Shown here: positions 55,836-64,000 of the stretch, piece after piece | Layout of the letters: every line of letters begins with the position of its first letter | Numbering within the stretch: position 1 is the first letter of the stretch | Source: Tenrec ecaudatus | Taxonomy: Eukaryota; Chordata; Mammalia; Afrosoricida; Tenrecidae | Assembly: GCF_050624435.1 (NCBI RefSeq) | Contig: NC_134546.1 | Span: forward strand, 41,495,501 to 41,559,500 | DNA length: 64,000 nucleotides | Direction: 5' to 3' | The notes under the pieces: model-generated | What the model was told of the DNA's origin: nothing | What the model saw: only the letters and a program-made list of their open reading frames with translations | Database searches by the model: none | Position numbers and translations under genes: made by a program

Positions 55836-56790
55836 TTATTTGTGCTTGGTGAGGGCTGCCTTTTTGCCCATACTGGCAAGGATCTTTGGTAGGGCTGGGT
55901 TTCTTTTAATGTAGTCTTTGAGTTTTTCCTTTTCTGGGAAGACTCTTATTTCTCCATCTAACTTGATAGATAATTTGGCTGGGAAGAGTATTCTTGGGTT
56001 TGCTTTATTTTCCTTCAAGTTTTGGAATATGTTACTCCACTATCTCCTCTTCTTCATTGTGTCCACTGAAAGGTCTGAGAATATTCTAATTTGGGAAACC
56101 TTTATATGTAATTGCTTGTTTTTCCCTAGCTGCTCTCCTTTACCACAAAATTGGATAGTTTAATTATTATTTGCTTTGGTGACATCTTCTTGGGATTCAG
56201 TCTAGCTTCTATTCTTTTAGCCTCATGAATGGTTGCCTGTTTTTCATTCATTATGCTGGAAAAGTTTTCCTTCAAGAATTCTCTCACTATTTTTGCAGTT
56301 GACTTCTTTTTTGTGTCTTCCTCTGATAATCCAATTATTCTGATGTTGTTACTCTTCATAGTATCAGACATAGCTCTTAAATTTTCTTCAGCTTCTCTTG
56401 TTTACGTTTGTTAAAAGTCTGCCTGGTTTTCCTCTAGGTCACTGGTGCCGTTTTCTGCCTCCTCCATTCAGTTGGCAAAATACGTGAATCTGCCACTGGT
56501 TTTTGTTATCTTGTCCCTAAGCTCTTATTTTCCTTTAGTGTATGTTTTTTATCTGCTGTCATTTCATCCATTTTATGTATCGTTTCCCTCATATCCTGTG
56601 TGACTCCATGCACATTCTTAAATTTTCTTTCTATGGTAATGCACATTGTTAGGTTCAAGAGAACTTCCAACATTGCCTTTTGTTTCTTATGGGTTTTTTT
56701 TTTTTTTTTGGTTGAGGTCATTGGGGCTGATTGCTGTTTGCATTGCATTATTTTAGAGGAGCCTGGTGCCAATTTTCAAAGAGTTGAAGA
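55836..56790 (-). pseudogene. L1 ORF1 remnant
   Basis: L1 ORF1p is the trimeric RNA-binding chaperone of L1. Three minus frames recover it in order: N-terminal and coiled-coil region (56506-56772, 'APMTSTKKKKK' to 'MRETIHKMDEMTADKK'), RRM (56126-56371, 'SNNIRIIGLSEEDTKKK', 'AKRIEARLNPKKMSPKQIII'), and C-terminal domain (55836-56018, 'NPRILFPAKLSIKLDGEIRV', 'RNPALPKIL'). Stops or shifts separate the blocks, so it is inactive, but all domains remain legible. Confidence 0.9.
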
Positions 56791-57995
56791 GCTATGGGCT
56801 GTCTCTCTGAGAGACTCAAAGGAACGCTTCTTCAAACTGTTTGCAGCTAATTGCACTATTGAATTGGACTTCTGCTTTATCATCCTGATGCTTCACTCTT
56901 TTCCTTGTTATTTGGAGGGCAAGTTGGATGGTCTTCTCAGAAGACATTGGTTGGGTGGTTATGAACCTGCGATGATGGTGCTGCACTCAGCGATTTCATA
57001 AGAAGCCGTGATGGTGTGGCCCACGGTAGCTAGGGGTGCTGCAGAGGGTATGTGGGCATGCTTGATGCAACAGGAGTTCCACAGAAGGCAGATGGGTGTA
57101 ACTCACTTTGGTGTAGGACACTGCAGATGGTGGGCGGAATTTCCTTGGTCAGCTAGATCTCCACGAAGGTTGGGCAAAGGTTCCCGCAGCAGTGTGTAAT
57201 ACTGGAGAGTACTGGATGAACTGTCATAGGCCATGTGAGGCTCCTCAGCAGGCGGGAGGAACTGACCTCAGTCGTGTGGGACCACAAAGGAACGGTAGGA
57301 GTTCCCCCAGCTATGCAGGTGAGAGTTCCCCCTGAAGAAGGTTGGAGGGATTTCCCCAGATGCATGTTAAGCGCTGCAGAGGGAAGACAGGTGGGTGGAA
57401 TATCCCCAGAAGAAGGTGGGTAGGATTTCCTCAACCACATGCAAAGTGCTACACAGGGCAGGTGGGCAGGCAGGATATTCCCTGGAGGAAGGTGGATGGG
57501 ATTTCCTTCAGAGGAAGGGGGGAGCCACATAGGTGCTGCAGAGGGTGGGTGGGTAGAGTTTTCCCTGGAGTAAGGTGGGCAGGATTTTCCTTGGAGGATA
57601 TCCCCCAGAAGAAGGTGGGTGGATTTTCCCCAGCCTCGTGTTACGCTGCAGAGGTTGAACTCTCCCATCTGGGTGGAGGGTAGGCATAAATGCCCTAGGC
57701 TAAGGGGGCTGGCCTGGAGTTTGGAAGTAGAGTGTGAGAAAAAAGGGAAGGGAAAAAGAAGAAACAAAACCAAAAAATAGCCCGCTGAGGCTATGTGGGG
57801 AAAGAAAGAAGAAAAGGAAACAAAAGTAACACTATAGCTGAGCCCAGATCCCTGACCGTGGGGCTGGAGGGGTTTAAACCCTGCCCTAAGGTGGAGGCAA
57901 GCTGTAGCTGTGTTGAGATAAAGCCCTTGGGCCGGCTCCAAAGGACCCCACCTCTGTCTGAGACAATGGCGGGGCTAAGGTTAAACTCTAGCTGG
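56790..57995 (-). repeat. L1 5' UTR with monomer-like tandem repeats
   Basis: It lies directly upstream of ORF1. Between about 57010 and 57670 a diverged unit based on 'gaaggtgggtgggatttccccag' and 'gctgcagagggtgggtggg' recurs at least eight times at irregular spacing (for example near 57130, 57340, 57390, 57415, 57490, 57545, 57575, 57612). Tandem monomer-type 5' UTRs act as L1 promoters in several mammals; whether this one did is inference. Confidence 0.7.
57153..57941 (-). CDS. 262-codon open frame in L1 5' UTR, probably not a gene
   Basis: This is the longest uninterrupted frame in the window and runs in the same sense as the L1 whose 5' UTR it occupies. The translation is rich in Pro, Ser and Leu, with a hydrophobic stretch near residues 42-67 ('FSSFFPHIASAGYFLVLFLL'), and then a diverged repeated peptide of the form P-S-S-x-G/E-x-x-x-x-x-P ('PPSSEGNPIHLP', 'PPSSGDIPPTCLP', 'QPSSGGTLT'). 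The repeats reflect the DNA tandem repeats, so absence of stops may simply follow from the repeat unit. I know of no protein family for it. Confidence 0.2.
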   Translation of the reverse strand: MEPAQGLYLNTATACLHLRAGFKPLQPHGQGSGLSYSVTFVSFSSFFPHIASAGYFLVLFLLFPFPFFSHSTSKLQASPLSLGHLCLPSTQMGEFNLCSVTRGWGKSTHLLLGDILQGKSCPPYSRENSTHPPSAAPMWLPPSSEGNPIHLPPGNILPAHLPCVALCMWLRKSYPPSSGDIPPTCLPSAALNMHLGKSLQPSSGGTLTCIAGGTPTVPLWSHTTEVSSSRLLRSLTWPMTVHPVLSSITHCCGNLCPTFVEI

Positions 57996-58174
57996 CCTCC
58001 TCAGTAGTAAGCCAAAAGCCCCCAGCTCCTCAAAACCTAGTGGATCTGTGCCTACTTATCTTTATGATGCTCTTCCTGTGACCAGGCAGTGGGGAATTTC
58101 CCTCTTGGTGATGCCTGTGCTGATTTCTGCGGAGTCCCTCTGGTATGTCTTAGTCTCCATCTTCCTGGAAGTGA

Positions 58175-58365
58175 GTCTCCACTATTAATTACATGCAAAT
58201 ATAGCACATTTCTAAATGTTTTAATGCCTCAGTTTTCTCGTCTATAAATTAGGGATAACAGTGTTAACTAAGTCATAAGATTGTTGTGAGACTTGAATTA
58301 ATTGCCTAGTTTCAAGTGTTTACCTGTGCCCAGCACCTAGTAAGGGACTCAATAAATATTGGGTT
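58175..58365 (+). mobile_element. MIR SINE
   Basis: 'aatgcctcagttttctcgtctataaattagggataacag' and 'gcccagcacctagtaagggactcaataaatattgg' are MIR core and 3' end in sense. Confidence 0.85.
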
Positions 58366-58369
58366 CTTT

Positions 58370-59190
58370 TTATTGACCACTGGGGAGATTTGGGTAGTCA
58401 GAGAGGAGAAACCAGAGCCCAAAGGTGGAAAGAGAATTCAGGTCACATCCATGCTCCCTCCCAGCCAAAGCAGGAGACCAGACTCATCCTGTTTCAGTAG
58501 CGACACAGCCTAGGGCAAAATGTTTAACTGTGAGCTCCCTGAAGGCATAAGTGAGTGGCTCCCTGGGTAGCTGAAATCTAGAAAACATTTCTGAGGAGTT
58601 TACTGTACTCCTGGGGAATACATGCATATTTGGACATGGGGAGATGCTGGCCCTGAGGGGAACATTTTTATTTCTTTTAAAAAACATGGCTTTCAGGGAA
58701 TTCAGAAAGCCCACCAGCTCTATTCCCCTGGAAGCCCTGCCAGAGCTCAGCCTTTGGTTTGTGTTTGAGGCTAACTGGGTCTTAGCTGAGGTTGCTGTTC
58801 TTGAGACAAGATCTGGGTTCCTTTCAGGACTCAATATGCATCAATTGATCATCCTTACTGTGCCATGTCTCTTTCTTTGCAGAGCTCACAATTTATTGGG
58901 TGATAGATGAACAAAGAGGGCATTATAATGCAGTGCATCAAGTACTCTAATCAGGGACAGGTAGGACATCCTGGGAACAAATGGGAGGGAAACCAAGTTC
59001 AGTCCAGGAGAGTAGAAGAAGGAGCTTGAAAATTAGGTCCCGAGGAATTGGTTTAGAGAAGTGAGGGCCAGGAGAAGGTGGGGTGAGCTAAGTATACAGA
59101 TGGGTGAGAGATTATGTGGGATAAATTGCTGACATGGAGCAAGGTACATGCTGTGTGTGTGTTAGAGGGAAGTGAAAAGCGACCTGACAT
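58370..59190. other. Unassigned, no gene recognised
   Basis: Open frames of 116 codons (minus, 58484-58834) and 88 codons (plus) overlap; neither has a recognisable domain. Confidence 0.4.
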
Positions 59191-59194
59191 GGAT

Positions 59195-59380
59195 TAAGAA
59201 GGAGAATCTACTTGTTTTGCAATACTTTACTGGCTGATTTTGGGCAAGTCATTTCAACTAGATGGGACATAATTTCTTCATCAGTAAAATGATTGTAATA
59301 CATAAATTTGCTCACTTCTCAAGGCTATTTCATGATAGGATATAGGAAATGGCATAATAGATACAGCATATACGCTTAAA
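59195..59380 (+). mobile_element. MIR SINE
   Basis: 'ctggctgattttgggcaagtcatttcaactagatgggac' and 'ttcttcatcagtaaaatgattgtaatac' are MIR core sequence. Confidence 0.8.
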
Positions 59381-59497
59381 GTATTAAGATTCCATTTGTG
59401 AAAGCAACTTCTTTCAGAAATTGATAGTATTTGGGGAATGTAAATGTGAATGATTACTCTGTACAATATCTTTTATACTCCCTGCAATATTATTTAA

Positions 59498-59857
59498 GGA
59501 GTCCTGCTGGTAGTGTGGCTAGATGTTGGACTTCCAACTATAATATTGTGAAGAAAGATCAGACTGTCTGCTCCAGGAAAGGCTTACAGCAGGGGTCCTC
59601 AAACTTTTAAATAGGGGGCCAGTTAGTTCACTGTCCCTCGGACCATTGGAGGGCCAGACTATAGTTTTTAAAAAAAACTATGAACAAATTCCTGTGCACA
59701 CTGGACGAGTCGGCTGCTAAGCAGGACAGGCAGCGGCAGCAAAAACACCTGGCGGGCTGGATAAATGTCCTTGGCGGGGCGCATGTGGCCCGCAGGCCTT
59801 AGGTTGAGGACCCCTGGCTTATAGTCTCAAAAACTCTATGGGGTAGTTTTATCCTGT
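59498..59857 (+). mobile_element. AfroSINE split by a hAT MITE
   Basis: The head 'ggagtcctgctggtagtgtggctagatgttggacttccaac' runs to 59589. The body resumes at 59825 ('tctcaaaaactctatggggtagttttatcctgtc'). The 3' part beyond this is missing and another SINE starts immediately. Confidence 0.85.
59590..59816 (+). mobile_element. hAT-family MITE with 8-bp target-site duplication
   Basis: The 227-base element starts 'caggggtcctcaaactttt' and ends 'ttaggttgaggacccctg', forming terminal inverted repeats of about 16 bases. Flanks 'gcttacag' (59582-59589) and 'gcttatag' (59817-59824) differ at one base, the 8-base duplication expected of hAT. Internal 'gggccagactatagttt' and 'ggcgcatgtggcccgcagg' are characteristic of a hAT family (OposCharlie/OC1-like) that I associate with several unrelated mammals; the exact subfamily name is uncertain. 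No transposase. Confidence 0.9.
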
Positions 59858-60060
59858 CATGGTGGTACAATGGTTAGGCACTATTCTGCTAAACAGAAGA
59901 TTGATTGTTCAAATCCACCAGTGTTTCATCAGGAGAAACAGCCTGCAATCTGCTCCCATAAAGATTATAAGTCAGGAAAACCTATGGACGGTTCTGGTCT
60001 GTCGTATAGAGTCACTATTCTTTGGAACTGACTCAGTGGCATTTGACAAGAACAACATCC
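59858..60060 (+). mobile_element. AfroSINE, full length
   Basis: 'atggtggtacaatggttaggcactattctgctaaacagaagattgattgttcaaatccacc' to 'ttggaactgactcagtggcatttgacaagaacaaca' is complete. Confidence 0.88.
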
Positions 60061-60064
60061 GGCC

Positions 60065-60440
60065 ATTATTTCAAGCCGAGAAGTAGAGCCTATGTTGATA
60101 GCAGACAGAGAAAGTGCCCCACTGCTGTCCTTTGCCCCACAGCCACTCCTATGAGTTGCTATGATTCACCAAGTGGGCGATGGCAGGATACACGGAAAAG
60201 ATGGAAATTCAGTCTCAGTTATAGAGCATCCATTCTTGCAATTGCTTTTCTATTACTGGTTTACAGGGACGGGCTAGGCAATGGTGGGTGTGCTTTGACA
60301 GCAGAAGAGTGTGATGCAGCAGGGGGATTTCTCACTCGGCACAGAGGGGGTGGGACTATTTCAGAGACAAGCTTCAGGGATTGGGTGAGGGGGTGGTGCA
60401 ATCAGAATAGGCAACTCTTCTTGCATCTTATTCCCAGTTC
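60065..60440. other. Unassigned
   Basis: No gene or repeat recognised. A 140-codon plus frame from 60022 starts inside a SINE and shows no domain. Confidence 0.4.
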
Positions 60441-60442
60441 AT

Positions 60443-60650
60443 GACATGGTGCCATGGTGAGTAATGGGTTGGACTGCTGTTGGCAAAGTCAGAAGTTTGA
60501 AATCACCAGGCACTCAGAGGGAGACAGAAACCTCATTTATACCTGAGAACACATCTAGTTTCAGAAACCCACAGGGGATGTTCTTCCCCCTTCTACAGAG
60601 TTGCTATGAGTCAGAATTGATTTGATAACAATTAGTTTGGAGTTTTTGAT
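60443..60650 (+). mobile_element. AfroSINE
   Basis: 'atggtgccatggtgagtaatgggttggactgctgttggcaaagtcagaagtttgaaatcaccagg' to 'gttgctatgagtcagaattgatttgataacaattagtttgg' is complete, moderately diverged. Confidence 0.88.
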
Positions 60651-60654
60651 AATC

Positions 60655-60795
60655 TCTGATCAAGGTCATATTGTGGCTTTGGTTGGTTACTTTCCTTTGC
60701 TAAGCCTCAATTGTCTTATTTGTAATCTCAGGATAATAGTATCACTGTATAAGGTTGTGAGAATTATTAAATTATTTTAAAGGTAAAATTGTAAC
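60655..60795 (+). mobile_element. MIR SINE fragment
   Basis: 'tttcctttgctaagcctcaattgtcttatttgtaatctcaggataatagtatc' is MIR core. Confidence 0.75.
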
Positions 60796-60867
60796 AAAAA
60801 TATAAAGTGAACATATATCAAACATCTTACATCATGAATTATTTAACAAGGGAGCCAGTCTCACATA

Positions 60868-61008
60868 CTCAAACGCACTGCCATTGGGTACATTCTGACT
60901 CATAGAGACACCATAGGACAGAGTAGAACTGCCACTGGGGGTTTTTGAGACTAGAAATCCTTATGGAGTAGAAAGCATCTTTCTCCCAGGAACCAGTGAA
61001 GATGATAC
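60868..61008 (-). mobile_element. AfroSINE, reversed and truncated
   Basis: 'aaacgcactgccattgggtacattctgactcatagagac' to 'ctttctcccaggaaccagtg' is a reversed AfroSINE lacking its tRNA head. Confidence 0.82.
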
Positions 61009-61029
61009 AATTCGACTAAAGGAAAATTC

Positions 61030-61142
61030 AAGAGTCAGCGATTTATAGTCTCAGAAACCAGCAGGGGCACTTCTAGTCCGCCATATAAGGTCAACCTGAG
61101 TTGGAATCGACTGTGTGGCAGTGAGGTTGGTGTTGGTTTGAC
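61030..61142 (+). mobile_element. AfroSINE 3' half, opposite orientation
   Basis: 'gagtcagcgatttatagtctcagaaaccagcaggggcacttctagtccgcc' to 'gttggaatcgactgtgtggcagtgaggttgg'. It faces the preceding reversed copy, forming an imperfect inverted repeat. Confidence 0.85.
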
Positions 61143-61149
61143 AGTAGAG

Positions 61150-61745
61150 AGGTATCAAAAAAATACCCAAATGAATTTATCAGTCAGTACGAAGTGGGAC
61201 TGTCCATAAAGCAATAAGACTTTGTGTTCCATTTGACACATCTTTTTGCATTCCAACAGACAGAACTTGTTTTCATTGCTATCCATTTTGTGGATATGAC
61301 AGAGCTGCAGAAAGCTCAAAGACAATGAGAGATTAGAAACATGATAGAATCTTAGCAGGACACACACATAGTTTTCCATTGAAGATAGTCCTTTCAGTGT
61401 GTTTCAAGCTCTTTCTTCCAATTTCCTGTATTAATTTAGTGTGCATAATGCACAAAAACTGCATGACACCAAGTAAATGTTCAATAAATACCCGTTATTT
61501 TAAAAATCACTGACATTAATAATGATAAAAATTTTCTGCATTGAAGGCACAGTTATTTATTTATGTATTTTGAAATACTGTTTGGGTCATAGCTTCCCTT
61601 TTCAAAAAATCAGTGGCTCATCATTCTTTCTGAAATAATTTTACGTTTCATAGCTGGGTAGTTAAGATTCTCCAATGTTTCCCGTGAAATCTTCCAGTTC
61701 TTTTTTCTACACAAACTTTGAAAAATGTATTGATTAACTAATTAA
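61150..61745. other. Unassigned, AT-rich
   Basis: A MIR 3' end is possible at about 61445-61500 ('accaagtaaatgttcaataaatacc'). No gene seen. Confidence 0.4.
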
Positions 61746-61749
61746 TTAT

Positions 61750-64000
61750 TAAAATTTAATAAACATTTTATTGGGGGAGCTTATAGCTCTTGTAAAAATT
61801 CATACATCAATTGTATCCAGCACATTTGTATATATGTTGCCATCATCATTTCCCAAACATTTTCTATCTGCTTGAGTCCTTGGTATCAGCTCCTCCTTTC
61901 CCTCCACCCTCCCCACACTCCCACCCTTATGAACCCTTGATAATTTATAAATTATTTTTATTTTCATATTTTACACAGTCCCCTGTCTCCTTTTACCCAC
62001 ATTTGTCCCCTTAGGGGGAGGGGAGTGGTTGCACATTGATCAATGTGATCGGTTCCCCCTTTCTTCTCCTTCTCCCCCCATCTTACCCCTACCCTCACAG
62101 TATCTCTACTCTTATTATTGGTCCTAAGAGATTTATCTATCCTGGATTTTGAGTGTTGAGAGCTCTTATCTGTATCAGTGTGCATGCTCTGGTGTAGCCG
62201 GGTTTGTAAAATAGAACTGTGGTCATGAGGAGGAGGGGAGCATTAAAAAACATCCACCTGTTTAAATATGGGCCTTGGGCCTCCATTCCGACCTCTTTTG
62301 GCATCGAAATGGTTGTTTGTTTTGGTTCTTTTGATGCCTGACTCTCGATCCCAAGGACACCTCGTGATCACAGGGGTTGAAGTGTTTCTCCCATGTGGGC
62401 TTTGCTGATTCCCCGCTAGATGGCTGCTTGTTTAACTTCAAGCCTTTAAGACCCCAGATGCTATATCTTGTAATAGCTGGCACCATCAGCTTTCTTCACC
62501 ACATTAGCTTATGTACATACCCATTTGTCTTCAGTGATTGTGACAGAAAGGTGAGCACCACAGAATGCCAGGTTCTGAGAACAAAATGTTGAGGGAGGAC
62601 TTGAGTAGAGGCCCAATGTCTGTCTGCTACCTTAATACTTAAGCTATAAATATGTGTTCATAAACATGTAGCCCTATTGTTATATATTAATATATTTACA
62701 TATATACATGCCTATATTTAGACCTCTATAAATGTCTTTTGCCTCCTAGTTCATTTCTATTTCCTTTCAATTTCCCCCTGCCCGCTATCATATTCAACCT
62801 TCATTTGGCTCTCTGTACTTCCTCTTGGCTCCATGGCGATTGATTGAACCCCACCAGGCATTCTATGCCCTCCTGGATATTCATTGTAGATCTTATGTTA
62901 TTCCCTTGCCCCTGGTTTGTTGACTCCTTTTCCCCCACCTCTTCCTTTCCCCTATCCCCCTGAAACCGGCAGTCCCATTGTTTTCTCCTTGGAATTGTTT
63001 ATCCTACCTATCTTATATAGATAGTCATGAAAAAAGAAAAAGAAAAAAAATCCTATGAATAGTTAAAGGTCTATCTGCTGACCCATACAAATGTTTTATA
63101 ATCAGGTCTGATGCTCTTCCAAGCCCTGTCCTCAAGTCTGAAGTCTATTTTCAGAATTTTTCAGGGACTTTGTTGCTTTGTTCTGTTGTACTCCCTTTGT
63201 ATTACATTCTGTGTGTGTGTGTGTGTGTGTGTGTGTTGGGGCGGGAGGGGCAGACCGGGCACAGTTCTAGCACTGTGTCTCTGGTGCTGCCCCCTGTAGT
63301 GCTATGGGTCAGTAAGGGGATGCTGTGTCTTGTGATGGGGCCAACCCTATGGTCCACTCTGTGTATTGGCTGCTCCAAGTGGGAATGTCGGCCTCGAAGC
63401 TTGGTGGGCCAGGATGCTGTTCTCTCTCTCTCTTTCTTTTCTCTTTCTCTCTTTCCCTTCTAATTTGCTCCCATGTGGTTCTGCCATTCTCCCTGGGCTG
63501 TATCTTCAGTGCTGTCCTCTGTAGCACATTTTCCTAGGGAGTCGGGGTGGGGGAGGGGGGAGGGTGTCCTACATAGCTGGGATATGGGCTGACCTGGACT
63601 CATAGACCTCTCTGTTAGTTCACTGCTTCTTGCCTGTATGTTGCCGTCAAGGCTTGGCCTACCAGGTTAAGGTCTGGTCCCTCTCTTCCTTTCCTGTGGA
63701 GACATAAACAGTACCCTCCCCTTGGTGAATTAATGCCCTCTTCCCCCCAATGCCTTTGTCTTCCCCCACTTTTTTCCTGTGCCCCACCTCTGGTCTCTCT
63801 TTCCCCACCTTTTTTTTATGTTGGTATGCTGTGTGCATCATTGGGCTTGGTCAATCCTCTGCCTGTGTGCTTCTCCCTCAACCCATAGATTATGTATTAA
63901 ATAGTTATTATTTCTGTTCCCACTGTCTTGATTAGAACTACCTCAGTGGACTCATCTTGTACTTGTCCTTCTGTGCTTTGCTAACTTCACTTAGCATAAT
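61750..64000 (-). mobile_element. L1 3' UTR running off the window end
   Basis: It starts 'aacattttattgggggagcttatagctcttg' and continues in normal order for more than 2.2 kb: tail blocks to about 62240, 'ttcttcaccacattagcttatg' near 62492, the CT-rich block near 62930, 'gtatcttcagtgctgtcctctgtagc' near 63501, and 'ctaacttcacttagcataat' at the edge. This is the longest uninterrupted copy of this 3' UTR in the window and serves as the reference order for the inverted copy at 1-1268. Confidence 0.88.
63211..63236. repeat. (GT)n microsatellite within L1 3' UTR
   Basis: A pure dinucleotide run of about 13 units. The other L1 copies lack it at the corresponding place, so it arose after insertion. 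Confidence 0.9.

Noticed and set aside
60022-60444. 140-codon plus-strand frame
   Set aside because: It starts inside a SINE and continues into unassigned sequence, with no domain.
63170-63537. Overlapping frames around the GT repeat near the window end
   Set aside because: They are antisense of the L1 3' UTR and a microsatellite.
1-64000. CRISPR array, prokaryotic operon or phage-type system
   Set aside because: No regularly spaced repeats with unique spacers and no prokaryotic genes. The repeat content is mammalian throughout.

Overview
This is mammalian nuclear DNA from an afrotherian, most likely a tenrec (Echinops telfairi or a close relative). Two observations support this. AfroSINE-type tRNA SINEs, RTE (BovB/RTE1-like) fragments and a characteristic L1 3' UTR recur throughout, as expected in Afrotheria. 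In addition, a SPIN hAT transposon (11150-11550) and a second, young hAT MITE (59590-59816) are present; within Afrotheria, SPIN has been reported from tenrec. The species call is inference from repeat content recalled from memory and was not checked by search.

I find no intact protein-coding gene. Nearly every open frame is short or lies in a repeat. The longest, 262 codons at 57153-57941 on the minus strand, lies in the repetitive 5' UTR of an L1. The only gene-derived sequence I recognise is a processed calmodulin pseudogene (CALM2 type) on the minus strand between 21846 and 25670. It retains most of its mRNA, including 5' and 3' UTR, but is frameshifted and has lost its start codon. The window is therefore intergenic or deep intronic.

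Layout: 1-5 kb is minus-strand L1 pieces (one with a 5' inversion) and an old ORF2 fragment. 5-10 kb is mostly unassigned sequence with SINE and RTE remnants. 10-13 kb holds a minisatellite, the SPIN element and scrambled RTE pieces. 15-20 kb is rich in RTE, including a plus-strand reverse-transcriptase segment. 20-26.5 kb is a four-layer nest: an old L1, split by the CALM2 pseudogene, split by a plus-strand L1 3' UTR, split by another truncated L1. 26-34 kb carries SINEs, microsatellites, a 35-bp minisatellite, an L1 with a perfect 13-bp target-site duplication, and mostly unassigned sequence. 34-36.5 kb is an old L1 3' UTR. 36.5-50 kb mixes MIR, MER5-like, AfroSINE and an LTR-like 519-bp element with long unassigned stretches. 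51-58 kb is the remains of a minus-strand L1 with ORF2, ORF1 and a repetitive 5' UTR, itself split by another L1. 58-61.7 kb has SINEs, MIRs and the hAT MITE. From 61.75 kb to the window end is another minus-strand L1 3' UTR.

The interest of the window is in its insertion stratigraphy and its probable horizontally acquired transposons, not in a gene system. I found no evidence of a previously undescribed multi-gene biological system. Repeat names come from recognition by eye. Boundaries are usually good to about 10-30 bases, and only those with stated target-site duplications are firm.
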